Part shown: in pieces, positions 1 to 7,331 of the stretch | Numbering within the stretch: the stretch's first letter is position 1 | How the letters are laid out: each line of letters opens with the position of its first letter | NCBI GenBank assembly: GCA_015222795.1 | Contig: JADFVY010000022.1 | Coordinates: 1-16,381, forward strand | Direction: 5' to 3' | DNA: 16,381 bases | From: Pseudomonadota bacterium | GTDB taxonomy: Bacteria > Pseudomonadota > Alphaproteobacteria > UBA8366 > JADFVY01 | Notes under the pieces: generated by a model | What the model saw: only the letters and a program-made list of their open reading frames with translations | Told to the model about the DNA's origin: nothing | Database searches by the model: none | Translations under genes and position numbers: made by a program

Positions 1-25
1 CCCTCGGTGCGTCGGGCGCGCTTGA

Positions 26-41
26 CGATGCGCAAGCATCG
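26..41. repeat. Short hairpin near the left edge
   Basis: A perfect 6-bp stem (CGATGC / GCATCG) closes a GCAA tetraloop, which is of the stable GNRA type. It lies in the gene-free first 148 bases upstream of ygfZ. No T-run follows on either strand, so it is not a classical intrinsic terminator. Its sequence resembles the centre of the large palindrome at 9225-9384. It may belong to the 3' end of a gene outside the window or to a degenerate repeat. Confidence 0.4.
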
Positions 42-81
42 CCCGCGCACGCCCTCCTGCCGGGGAGACGGGAAACACGAT

Positions 82-113
82 CCAATGGGTACCATCCATT
101 AGATTCACTCCAC
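82..113 (+). promoter_or_regulatory. 31-32-base asymmetric element upstream of ygfZ (copy 1)
   Basis: This 32-base stretch recurs almost exactly, on the opposite strand, at 13297-13327 upstream of the MmgE/PrpD gene. The longest exact run is 19 bases, GGGTACCATCCATTAGATT (87-105). Outside it the copies differ by one extra T near the left end and one C/T change. Both copies point the same way relative to the gene they precede, and both lie within 40 bases of the start codon (35 here). That suggests a shared core promoter, operator or leader element. TAGATT (100-105) could be a -10 hexamer, but no conserved -35 is seen 17 bases upstream. The role is inferred; the repeat itself is plain. Confidence 0.7.
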
Positions 114-148
114 TAGATGTCGAGACAGGCAACAAGGCAGGGTAAGAA

Positions 149-1057
149 ATGAATATGCCGACGCTTTCATATGCAATTTTACCCGACCGCGGACTGATCA
201 CAGTCGGCGGCGCCGACCGGCGGGATTTCCTGCAGGGGTTGGTGTCGAATGACGTTACGCGTGCCAGCGCGGAGTGTGCGATCTGGGCGGCGTTCCTGAC
301 GCCCCAGGGGAAATATCTGCATGACTTCTTCATGGTCGAGATCGGCGAGGCCCTGCATCTGGATTGCGAGGGCGGCGACCGGCTGATGGATTTCGGCAAG
401 CGGCTGAGCAAATACAAGCTGCGCTCGCTAATCGATCTCGGCGTTGCCCCCGATATGGCGGTCGTCGCGTTATGGGGCGAGGGAGCGGCGACGGCGCTGG
501 GTCTGGCGCAAGAGGCCGGTGTTGGTCGCGCGATGGATGCCGGCGTGGTCTATATGGACCCTCGATTGACTGCGGCCGGCGCCAGGGCGATCCTGCCCAC
601 GGCGCGGGTGGCGGAAATCCTGGAACCCTTGGGTTTTGCCGCCGCGACGCCGGAGGATTACGACCATGTGCGGGTTAGCCTTGGCCTGCCGGACGGCACG
701 AAGGACATGGTCGTCGAGAAAACCATTTTACTTGAAGCCAATTTCGACGCGCTGAATGGTGTCGATTGGGAAAAAGGCTGTTACATGGGCCAGGAGCTTA
801 CCGCACGAACGAAATATCGCGGCCTGGTCAAGAAACGCCTGATGCCGGTCACGATCGAGGGCACCGCGCCCCCAGCCGGCACGCCCTTGATGCTGGACGG
901 CAAGGAGGCCGGTGAGATGCGCTCGTCCCGCGCCGGGTTGGGTATTGCGCTGATCCGCCTCGACCGGATCGAGGGCGGGGGGCTGGAACTGGAGGCGGAA
1001 GGCGCCACGGTCACCCTGTGCGATACAGTCTGGCCGTCGGTGGAGCAGGCCGGTTAA
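149..1057 (+). CDS. ygfZ: YgfZ/GcvT-like folate-binding protein
   Basis: This 302-residue protein belongs to the YgfZ family, tetrahydrofolate-binding relatives of GcvT that support assembly or repair of certain iron-sulfur enzymes in the cytoplasm. The diagnostic signature KGCYMGQE lies at residues 209-216, with the conserved cysteine at 211, followed by the T-x-x-Y-R-G stretch typical of the family. The N-terminal SNDVTR and TPQGK segments match the GcvT-like fold. Length is normal for the short alphaproteobacterial form. The start at 149 is preceded by a moderate GGCAGGG ribosome site; an ATG two codons later is an alternative. The gene stands alone: 154 bases separate it from the next gene, which has its own candidate promoter. 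The repeated 31-base element lies 35 bases upstream and may control it. Family assignment is firm; the exact client enzymes are not known from sequence. Confidence 0.93.
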   Translation: MNMPTLSYAILPDRGLITVGGADRRDFLQGLVSNDVTRASAECAIWAAFLTPQGKYLHDFFMVEIGEALHLDCEGGDRLMDFGKRLSKYKLRSLIDLGVAPDMAVVALWGEGAATALGLAQEAGVGRAMDAGVVYMDPRLTAAGARAILPTARVAEILEPLGFAAATPEDYDHVRVSLGLPDGTKDMVVEKTILLEANFDALNGVDWEKGCYMGQELTARTKYRGLVKKRLMPVTIEGTAPPAGTPLMLDGKEAGEMRSSRAGLGIALIRLDRIEGGGLELEAEGATVTLCDTVWPSVEQAG

Positions 1058-1144
1058 TTCTCTTCCCCGGATCGCCGCAGCGCGCCTGTTACAGACCACT
1101 AGCCTGCCTTGTTACAATCGTTGCTATCTTACACGGGCCAAACC

Positions 1145-1173
1145 TTGCGGGCGACAGTTTCAGAGGCTATACC
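1145..1173 (+). promoter_or_regulatory. Candidate sigma-70 promoter for acuI-larA
   Basis: TTGCGG (1145-1150) and TATACC (1168-1173) are separated by 17 bases, the optimal housekeeping spacing, and lie 39 bases upstream of the acuI start codon. A strong ribosome site, TGGAGG, precedes the ATG at 1212. The hexamers match the consensus only partly, so this is a pattern-based prediction. Confidence 0.4.
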
Positions 1174-1211
1174 GCCGTTGTAATCGAACCCGCAATTCTG
1201 GAGGTGCCGCC

Positions 1212-2207
1212 ATGGCCGACAATACTTTTTCCGCCCTCGTACTCAGCGAATCCGACGGCAAGGTTTCCGGTGAGATCAAAACGCTCTCCGACGGCGACCT
1301 GCCCGAGGGCGACGTTACCGTCCGTATCGAATATTCCGATATCAATTACAAGGACGGGCTGATCGTCAGCGGCCTGGGTGGCCTGGTGCGCAATTACCCG
1401 CATGTGCCGGGCGTCGATTTCGCCGGCACGGTCGAGACCTCCAACCATGCCCGCTATACTCCGGGCGACAAGGTAGTGCTGACCGGCTGGCGCGTCGGCG
1501 AGGCGCATTGGGGCGGCTTCGCGGGCAAGGCACGGGTCAAGGGCGACTGGCTGGTGCCGCTGCCCAAGCGGGTCGATACCCGCCAGGCGATGGCGGTGGG
1601 CACGGCGGGCTTTACCTCGATGCTCTGCGTGCTGGCGCTGCAGGATCATGGCGTGAAGCCGGACAGCGGCAAGGTAATTGTGACGGGGGCCGGCGGCGGC
1701 GTCGGCTCGGTCGCCGTCGCCATCCTGGCCAAACTGGGCTACGAGGTGGCCGCGGTGACCGGGCGGGCGGATACGCATGATTATCTGAAATCTCTGGGCG
1801 CGGCGGAAATCGTGGAACGCGAGGCACTGTCGGAGCCCGTAAAGAAGCCCATGGAAAGCGCGGTCTGGGCCGGCGCGATTGATACCGTCGGCGGCGCGAC
1901 GCTGTCGCGGCTGATTGGCCAGATGGCCTATGGCGCGCCGATTGCGGCCTGCGGCAATGCCGGCGGTATCAAAATCGAGACCAACGTGCTGCCCTTCATC
2001 CTGCGCGGCGTGAAGCTGATCGGCGTGGATTCCGTCATGGTCCCTTTCGAGGATCGGTTGCGCGTCTGGGAGCGGGTCGGCCACGATTTGCCGATGGACA
2101 AGTTGGAGGACATGATCGGCGAAATCGGCCTCGACGGCGTGATGGAAGCCGGGGGCAAAATTCTGAAGGGCCAGATCCGTGGCCGCACGCTGGTTAAACT
2201 GGGTTAG
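1212..2207 (+). CDS. acuI: Acrylyl-CoA reductase (NADPH), AcuI/YhdH-type MDR oxidoreductase
   Basis: This 331-residue cytoplasmic enzyme is a zinc-independent medium-chain dehydrogenase/reductase of the AcuI/YhdH group, which reduces the toxic electrophile acrylyl-CoA to propionyl-CoA with NADPH. The substrate-domain signature SDINYKDGL lies at residues 42-50, and PHVPGVDFAGTV at 63-74. The nucleotide-binding loop VTGAGGGVGSVAV lies at 157-169. Length is normal for the family. The start is well supported by a TGGAGG ribosome site seven bases upstream. Only 10 bases separate its stop from the LarA-family gene, so the two are probably cotranscribed. In known bacteria AcuI serves DMSP/acrylate or 3-hydroxypropionate metabolism, but no DMSP lyase gene is visible here. 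Other YhdH-like enals are possible substrates, so the physiological role is inferred. Confidence 0.88.
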   Translation: MADNTFSALVLSESDGKVSGEIKTLSDGDLPEGDVTVRIEYSDINYKDGLIVSGLGGLVRNYPHVPGVDFAGTVETSNHARYTPGDKVVLTGWRVGEAHWGGFAGKARVKGDWLVPLPKRVDTRQAMAVGTAGFTSMLCVLALQDHGVKPDSGKVIVTGAGGGVGSVAVAILAKLGYEVAAVTGRADTHDYLKSLGAAEIVEREALSEPVKKPMESAVWAGAIDTVGGATLSRLIGQMAYGAPIAACGNAGGIKIETNVLPFILRGVKLIGVDSVMVPFEDRLRVWERVGHDLPMDKLEDMIGEIGLDGVMEAGGKILKGQIRGRTLVKLG

Positions 2208-2217
2208 GAAAAGGCTT

Positions 2218-3504
2218 ATGAGCGTCGAGCTGGCCTACGGGAAATCCACCCTGAAACTCGACATGCCGGAAGGCGTCAATCCCACGGTGATCCGCAAGAC
2301 GCCGCTGCCGATCATGGCCGACCCAGCGGCCGCTATTCGCGAGGCGCTGGACAAGCCAATCGGCGCGCCGCCGCTAAGCCAACTGGCCAGGGGCAAATCC
2401 AGCGCCTGCATCCTGATCTGCGACATCACGCGGCCGGTGCCAAATCACCTGTTCTTGCAGCCGATGATCCGCGACATGATGGACGCCGGCATCCCGGCCG
2501 GGCGTATAACCGTGCTGGTCGCCACCGGCCTGCACCGCCCCAATGAGGGCGCGGAACTGGCGGAACTGGTCGGCGACCCCTGGGTGCTGGAAAACGTCAA
2601 TGTCGTCAACCATTTCGCCCGCAACGACGAGGACCATGTGGATCTGGGCGTGACGCCGAAGCGCGGCGTGGCGGTGAAACTGGACCGGCGCCTGGTTGAG
2701 GCCGACCTGAGGATCGCCACCGGCCTGGTAGAGCCGCATTTCATGGCCGGCTATTCGGGCGGGCGCAAGGTGGTGGCGCCGGGCGTGGCGCATCACGAGA
2801 CCATCCGCACCTTCCACAACGCGAAATTCATGGAGGATCCGGCGGCCGTGCAGTGCAATCTGGACGGCAACCCGCTGCATGAAGAGCAGTTGGCGATCAT
2901 CCGCATGCTGGGCGAGGTTTACGCACTCAACACGGTGATCGACGAGGATCGAAACCTGATCAACGTCACATTCGGCGAGATTATAGAGAGCCATCTGGCG
3001 TCGGTGGAATTCGTGCGCGCCTCCACCGAGGTGTCCGTGGGCCGAAAGTTCAAGACCATCGTGACCTCGTCGGCCGGCTATCCGCTGGACAAGACCTACT
3101 ACCAGACGGTCAAGGCCATGGTGGTGCCGATGGATATTCTGGAGCCTGGCGGCACCATCATCGTCGCCTCGGAAATTTCCGAGGGTTTCGGCTCGCCGGA
3201 ATATCGCGCGGCGCAGGAACGACTGGTGGCGCTGGGCCCCGACGCCTTCCTGGATACGCTGCTGGCCAAGAGCCACGCCGACGTGGACGAATGGCAGACC
3301 GAAATGCAGCTAAAACCCATGCGAGTCGGCACTATCCAGCTATACGCCCCGAACATGCCGGAAGAGGACCGGCGGATCACCGGCGTTGAGATGGTCGATT
3401 CCCTTGAAGATGCCATCGCCGCCGCCGTGGCCCGCGCCGGCGACCCGGATGTCGCCGTCATCCCCGAAGGCCCCTACGTCGTCCCCTTCGCCCGCGGCGC
3501 CTAG
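2218..3504 (+). CDS. LarA-family nickel-pincer racemase/epimerase homologue
   Basis: This 428-residue protein belongs to the lactate racemase LarA superfamily, which uses a nickel-pincer nucleotide (NPN) cofactor to racemise or epimerise 2-hydroxy acids by hydride transfer. The family residues are in place: the DxxR motif D69-R72 in CDITR, H106 in TGLH, H174 in EPHFMAGYSGG, the cofactor-anchoring lysine K184 and the nickel-ligand histidine H200. This numbering nearly coincides with that of Lactobacillus plantarum LarA. The C-terminal PEGPYVVPF also fits. I chose ATG 2218 over an upstream in-frame ATG at 2179, because the latter lies inside acuI and AGGAAAAGG sits immediately before 2218. No larB, larC or larE cofactor genes occur in the window, so NPN must be made elsewhere. 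The substrate cannot be read from sequence and need not be lactate. Confidence 0.88.
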   Translation: MSVELAYGKSTLKLDMPEGVNPTVIRKTPLPIMADPAAAIREALDKPIGAPPLSQLARGKSSACILICDITRPVPNHLFLQPMIRDMMDAGIPAGRITVLVATGLHRPNEGAELAELVGDPWVLENVNVVNHFARNDEDHVDLGVTPKRGVAVKLDRRLVEADLRIATGLVEPHFMAGYSGGRKVVAPGVAHHETIRTFHNAKFMEDPAAVQCNLDGNPLHEEQLAIIRMLGEVYALNTVIDEDRNLINVTFGEIIESHLASVEFVRASTEVSVGRKFKTIVTSSAGYPLDKTYYQTVKAMVVPMDILEPGGTIIVASEISEGFGSPEYRAAQERLVALGPDAFLDTLLAKSHADVDEWQTEMQLKPMRVGTIQLYAPNMPEEDRRITGVEMVDSLEDAIAAAVARAGDPDVAVIPEGPYVVPFARGA

Positions 3505-3511
3505 GCGCCAC

Positions 3512-3535
3512 GGCGCCAGATGGTGTCATGGCGCC
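3512..3535. repeat. GGCGCC-rich stem-loop after the LarA-family gene
   Basis: GGCGCCA (3512-3518) and TGGCGCC (3529-3535) form a 7-bp stem with a 10-base loop, starting 7 bases after the LarA-family stop codon. Further GGCGCC units overlap the end of that gene, so alternative pairings exist. No U-tract follows. It may act in transcript-end formation or 3' protection, but a terminator call is weak. Confidence 0.35.
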
Positions 3536-3662
3536 AGTCGAAGAATGCGCCCCAGAGTGAGACCCCATTGTCGCAGGCGGACATCGGGACTGGTGCATGC
3601 CCGACTTGCCCGCTAGTTTGGCGGCCAGATTCCATTGTCCGGTTCCCCCCACGAGGCTTTCC

Positions 3663-5249
3663 ATGCGCGATTTTGAAGTTCCCGGCCGGTCCACCGTTCA
3701 TGCCGCCAACGGCATGGCCGCCACCTCCCACCCGCTCGCCACCGGCGCTGCGCTGGATGTGCTGAAGGAGGGCGGCAACGCCATGGATGCGGCGATCTGC
3801 GCGGCGGCCGTGCAGGCGGTGGTGGAGCCGCAATCGACCGGCATCGGCGGTGACGTCTTTGCGCTGATGTGCCCGAAGGGGACCAGCGAGGTGATCGCCT
3901 ATAACGGTTCCGGCCGCTCCCCGGCCGCGGCGAGCGTGGACTGGTACCGCGAGCAGGGCATTGATGAGATTAAACAACATACCCCCCATTCGGTGACGGT
4001 GCCCGGCGCGATCGATGCCTGGTGTACCCTGAACCGCGACCACGGCAAGCTGCCGCTGGATCGCCTGCTGGCCCCGGCCATCCATTATGCGGCGGAGGGC
4101 TATGCCGTCCATGCGCGGGTTCGCTACGACTGGCTGAAGGCGGTCGAGACGGTCTCCTGGGATGCCGACGCCAGGGCGGTCTTCATGCCCGGCGGCAAGG
4201 TGCCCGAGGAAGGCCAGATTCATATCCAGTCGAAATTGGCGGAGACGCTGAAGATTATCGCGGAAAAGGGCCGCGCCGGATTCTACGAGGGCCCGGTGGC
4301 CGAGGCCATGGCGGCCAAGCTGCGGTCGCTGGGCGGGCTGCATACGGTCGAGGATTTCGCGGCGGCCGAGGGCGACTACGTGACGCCGATCACCACCGAC
4401 TACCGCGGCTACACCATCCACCAGATTCCGCCGAGCAACCAGGGCGTGACAGCGCTGATCATGCTGAACATCCTGGAGGGCTTCGACCTGACGCAATACG
4501 ACCCGTTGTCGGCCGAGCGCACCCATCTGGAGATGGAAGCCGGCCGCATCGCCTTCGCCGTGCGGGACAGTGCGATTTCCGATCCGCGCGCGTTGAAGGT
4601 CTCGCCGGAACAGCTTGTTTCGAAAGACTGGGCGGCTGATCTGCGCGCCAATATCTCGCTCGAACGCGCCATGCCGGACATTCCCGATCTGGGCCTGAAG
4701 ACCTCCGATACCGTCTATATCAGCATCGTGGACAAGGACCTGAACGCGGTCAGCTTCATCAACTCGGTCTATCATTCCTTCGGCAGCGGCATCCTCTGCC
4801 CCCAGACCGGTGTGCATTTCCAGAATCGCGGCGAGAGCTTCCGCATCGACCCGGATCACCCGAACCGCATCGGCCCGCGCAAGCGTCCGCTGCACACCAT
4901 CATGCCCGGCATGCTGACGCGGGGCACCGAGGCGGTGTCGCCCTACGGCGTGATGGGCGGCGATTACCAGCCCTTCGGCCATTCCCGCGTGCTGACCAAC
5001 GTCATCGATTACGGCCTCGACCCGCAGGCCGCGATTTCCATGCCCCGCGTTTTCGCCACCGGCGATCTGGTCAATATCGAAAAGACATTCCCGGCGGAAA
5101 CCTACGAGGGCCTGAAGGCCCGCGGCCATGTACTGAACTTCGCCTCTTCCCCGCTGGGCGGCGGCCAGATGATCATCATCGACCGGGAAAAGGGCGTGTT
5201 GTCGGCGGGTTCCGAACACCGCAAGGACGGTTGCGCGCTGGGGTTTTGA
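3663..5249 (+). CDS. Gamma-glutamyltransferase-family Ntn hydrolase (cytoplasmic type)
   Basis: This 528-residue protein is an N-terminal-nucleophile hydrolase of the gamma-glutamyltranspeptidase family, made as a precursor that cleaves itself just before a catalytic threonine. The predicted nucleophile is T350 in SDTVYISIVD, aligned to the TTHYSVVD of E. coli Ggt; the second Thr and the His are replaced by Val and Tyr. GGNAMDAAIC (37-46), TGIGGD (59-64), the NRGESF loop (388-393) and GVMGGDYQPFGH (429-440) are family landmarks. The usual FRE substrate motif reads GSGRSP (82-87), as in YwrD-type or oxamate-amidohydrolase-like members. There is no signal peptide, so it should act in the cytoplasm. 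ATG 3663 is preferred for its upstream GAGG; an in-frame ATG at 3597 would add 22 unrelated residues. Substrate may be glutathione or another amide. Confidence 0.85.
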   Translation: MRDFEVPGRSTVHAANGMAATSHPLATGAALDVLKEGGNAMDAAICAAAVQAVVEPQSTGIGGDVFALMCPKGTSEVIAYNGSGRSPAAASVDWYREQGIDEIKQHTPHSVTVPGAIDAWCTLNRDHGKLPLDRLLAPAIHYAAEGYAVHARVRYDWLKAVETVSWDADARAVFMPGGKVPEEGQIHIQSKLAETLKIIAEKGRAGFYEGPVAEAMAAKLRSLGGLHTVEDFAAAEGDYVTPITTDYRGYTIHQIPPSNQGVTALIMLNILEGFDLTQYDPLSAERTHLEMEAGRIAFAVRDSAISDPRALKVSPEQLVSKDWAADLRANISLERAMPDIPDLGLKTSDTVYISIVDKDLNAVSFINSVYHSFGSGILCPQTGVHFQNRGESFRIDPDHPNRIGPRKRPLHTIMPGMLTRGTEAVSPYGVMGGDYQPFGHSRVLTNVIDYGLDPQAAISMPRVFATGDLVNIEKTFPAETYEGLKARGHVLNFASSPLGGGQMIIIDREKGVLSAGSEHRKDGCALGF

Positions 5250-5265
5250 GGAAGGATTTCGGTCC

Positions 5266-5301
5266 GGTATGCGCTAACTCGAGTAGCGATGCGCCCATAC
5301 C
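5266..5301. repeat. Imperfect stem-loop after the gamma-glutamyltransferase-family gene
   Basis: GGTATG (5266-5271) pairs with CATACC (5296-5301). Inside these lie GCT/AGC and the self-complementary ACTCGAGT, giving a bulged hairpin of about 36 bases that begins 17 bases after the stop codon. No U-tract follows, so it may be a weak terminator or a 3'-end structure. Confidence 0.35.
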
Positions 5302-5339
5302 GTAGAGTGAAGATGCAGTTGTCCACAAACTTCGTATGG

Positions 5340-5367
5340 TTGCAGCCTTATGCCCGAGGTGTAATAT
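5340..5367 (+). promoter_or_regulatory. Sigma-70-like promoter of the amidase operon
   Basis: TTGCAG (5340-5345) and TAATAT (5362-5367) are 16 bases apart in a locally AT-rich 190-base intergenic region. The start codon at 5440 lies 72 bases beyond the -10 hexamer, leaving a leader of about 65 bases. Soon after the -10, CTTTCT and AGAAAG form a short inverted repeat (5368-5390) that could be an operator or leader hairpin. This is a pattern-based prediction. Confidence 0.5.
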
Positions 5368-5439
5368 TCTTTCTGAAGACCAACAAGAAAGTGTCGAATC
5401 GTAAACGCGCTTTCATAAACGTCTAACAGGGAGAACGAG

Positions 5440-6711
5440 ATGAAAACGATATTTTCCGGGAAAATATGGCTGTTGGCGGCCGCGACCATGCTGGCGGCAA
5501 CGGGGTTGGCGCGCGCCGACACCACAGATCAGAAATGGCAGGAAACGGTACGGGTCGCGAAAACGGGCGACCATTGTGTCAACGATTCCAACTGCTTCAA
5601 CCGCTATCATTTTGCGATCTTGCCGGTGGCAACGGCCAAGCCCGGCCAGATGGTCGTGTTTGAAACGCGCGACGCGCTGGACAGCGACCTGAAGCTCGAC
5701 TCCGTTCCCGCCGACGTAACGGCGATCGACCTGAACCTCGTGCATCCGATGACCGGGCCGGTCCATATCGAAGGCGCGAAACGCGGCGACGTTCTGGTCG
5801 TTGAGCTGATCGATATCGCGCCGGACGAATATGGCTACACCGTAATCGTGCCCGGCTTCGGTTTCCTGCGCGATATTTACACCGAACCTTATGTCGTCAA
5901 CTGGAAGCTGACCCGCCTCGCGGCCACGTCCGCCGAGATGCCGGGCGTGCGTGTGCCTATGGCGGCCTTCATGGGGTCGGTCGGCGTACTGCCGGGCGAG
6001 CCGGAGGTCAAGGCCTGGCTGGCGCGTGAGACGAAGCTGGGCGAGGTCGGTGGCGTGGCATTGCCGCCGCAGCCAGTCGGGGCGCTTCCCGCCGACGTTT
6101 GCGGCCCCGAAGGCAGCGGCAAGGATTTGTGCCTGCGCACCATCCCGCCGCGCGAGAACGGTGGCAATATGGACGTGCAGCAGATGCAGATCGGCACCAG
6201 GCTGCTGCTGCCCTGTTTCATCGACGGCTGCGGTCTGTTCGTCGGCGACGTTCACTATGCGCAGGGCGATGGCGAGGTTTCCGGTACGGCGATCGAGATG
6301 GGTGCCGTGGTTACCGTCCGCACATCGATCCTAAAGGGCAAGGGCAAGGACATCACCTCGCCGCATTACGAAGGCGAAGCACAGCTCAAATCCATCGCGC
6401 CCGCCAACTTTTACGCCACGGTCGGCATGCCGCTGAAGGCGAGCGGCGTGATCCCGCCGACCCACAGCTATATCGACGGCGAACGGATCGGCAGTCTCGA
6501 GAATCTGTCGGAGGACCTGTCGCTGGCGGCGCGGGCCGCGCTGATCGACATGATCGCCTATATCCAGCGCGAGCACGGCCTCAACCCTGAGCAGGCCTAT
6601 ATCCTGTCCAGCGTCGCGGTCGATCTCGTGATCGGGCAGGTGGTCGATGTGCCGAACTATACGGTCTCGGCGATCCTCGATCTCGACGTGTTCGAGGAGG
6701 GCGCAAAATAG
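5440..6711 (+). CDS. Secreted acetamidase/formamidase-family protein
   Basis: This 423-residue protein belongs to the FmdA/AmdA family, which hydrolyses short-chain amides to carboxylate and ammonia. Landmarks are LVHPMTGPVHIEGAKRGD (106-123), the central PPRENGGNMD and the downstream GDVHYAQGDGEV, matching the metal-binding region of the family. Unlike cytoplasmic FmdA it has a clear Sec signal peptide: a basic start, a hydrophobic core (about residues 9-23) and an ARA/D cleavage site at 26-27. The mature protein carries several cysteines (46, 52 and others near CGP and PCFIDGC), fitting a disulfide-bonded periplasmic enzyme. ATG 5440 has a CAGGGAG ribosome site. The next gene begins 11 bases after the stop, and the pair looks like an operon. 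The substrate is unknown; family membership is solid. Confidence 0.85.
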   Translation: MKTIFSGKIWLLAAATMLAATGLARADTTDQKWQETVRVAKTGDHCVNDSNCFNRYHFAILPVATAKPGQMVVFETRDALDSDLKLDSVPADVTAIDLNLVHPMTGPVHIEGAKRGDVLVVELIDIAPDEYGYTVIVPGFGFLRDIYTEPYVVNWKLTRLAATSAEMPGVRVPMAAFMGSVGVLPGEPEVKAWLARETKLGEVGGVALPPQPVGALPADVCGPEGSGKDLCLRTIPPRENGGNMDVQQMQIGTRLLLPCFIDGCGLFVGDVHYAQGDGEVSGTAIEMGAVVTVRTSILKGKGKDITSPHYEGEAQLKSIAPANFYATVGMPLKASGVIPPTHSYIDGERIGSLENLSEDLSLAARAALIDMIAYIQREHGLNPEQAYILSSVAVDLVIGQVVDVPNYTVSAILDLDVFEEGAK

Positions 6712-6722
6712 GCGGGGCCGCG

Positions 6723-7319
6723 ATGAGACGGCGCCATCTCCTACGGATCGGCATGGCGGGTACGGCGTGGTTCGCGCTCAGCGGGCACACGCCGTACGGC
6801 CACTGGAAAATCTACCGCCAGAAGCACCTGTTGATCGGTTCCTGCAAGACGGACGCGCCAAGCTATCCGCTGGCGCAACAGATTGCGGAGACGCTGGTCC
6901 GCCAACTGCCCGAGAGCAGCGCCAGGGCCAGCCGCGCGCCCGATCAGCGCCGTATCGCCAGCTTGCTGGCGTCTGACCAGTGGCAGGTTTCGGTGCTGCG
7001 CCGCGAGGAGGCCGCCGACCTCGTCGCGGGACGCGGCCTGTTCGAGACGGTGGGGACGGTGACGCTACGCAGCCTGTTCGCCATGGGCGACCATCTGCTG
7101 GTCTGCCGGCCCGATTTCCCGGACCGGCATGCCTGGCTCGTCGTCGCGACCCTGACCGAAAACACTGCCGGGATTCAGGGCGGTTCCCCGGCGGAGGTCG
7201 GCACAGGCATGATCCCGGTGCACCCCGGTGCGTTGGCCTATGCGGCAGGCGAACCACTGCCACCCGCGCCCGCGGCGGAGGAAACCGGATCCGAAGCAAA
7301 CCACGGGCATCCGCATTAG
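6723..7319 (+). CDS. Compact TAXI-like solute-binding protein with Tat-like leader
   Basis: This 198-residue exported or membrane-anchored protein resembles TAXI-type TRAP solute-binding subunits. Its first strand, HLLIGSCKTDAPSYPLAQQIAETLVRQL (36-63), and its end, TGMIPVHPGALAYAAGE, align by eye to the start and end of those proteins. At 198 residues it is far shorter than the usual ~320, and much of the middle appears to be missing. The N-terminus has RRRHLL followed by a hydrophobic stretch, consistent with a twin-arginine signal, though no clear AxA cleavage site is seen and it may stay anchored. It follows the secreted amidase gene by 11 bases on the same strand. A joint role in sensing or delivering an amide or carboxylate is inferred. 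No TRAP permease gene is nearby. The TAXI assignment is tentative. Confidence 0.6.
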   Translation: MRRRHLLRIGMAGTAWFALSGHTPYGHWKIYRQKHLLIGSCKTDAPSYPLAQQIAETLVRQLPESSARASRAPDQRRIASLLASDQWQVSVLRREEAADLVAGRGLFETVGTVTLRSLFAMGDHLLVCRPDFPDRHAWLVVATLTENTAGIQGGSPAEVGTGMIPVHPGALAYAAGEPLPPAPAAEETGSEANHGHPH

Positions 7320-7331
7320 GCGGTGAGGTCG

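Noticed and set aside
3512..3535. Intrinsic terminator after the LarA-family gene.
   Set aside because: The stem is present but no U-tract follows, so it is listed only as a stem-loop.
3501..5219. A 572-codon minus-strand frame opposite the gamma-glutamyltransferase-family gene.
   Set aside because: It is a GC-rich antisense shadow. The plus-strand frame has clear family motifs throughout, and the antisense product is Arg/His-rich with no recognisable domain.
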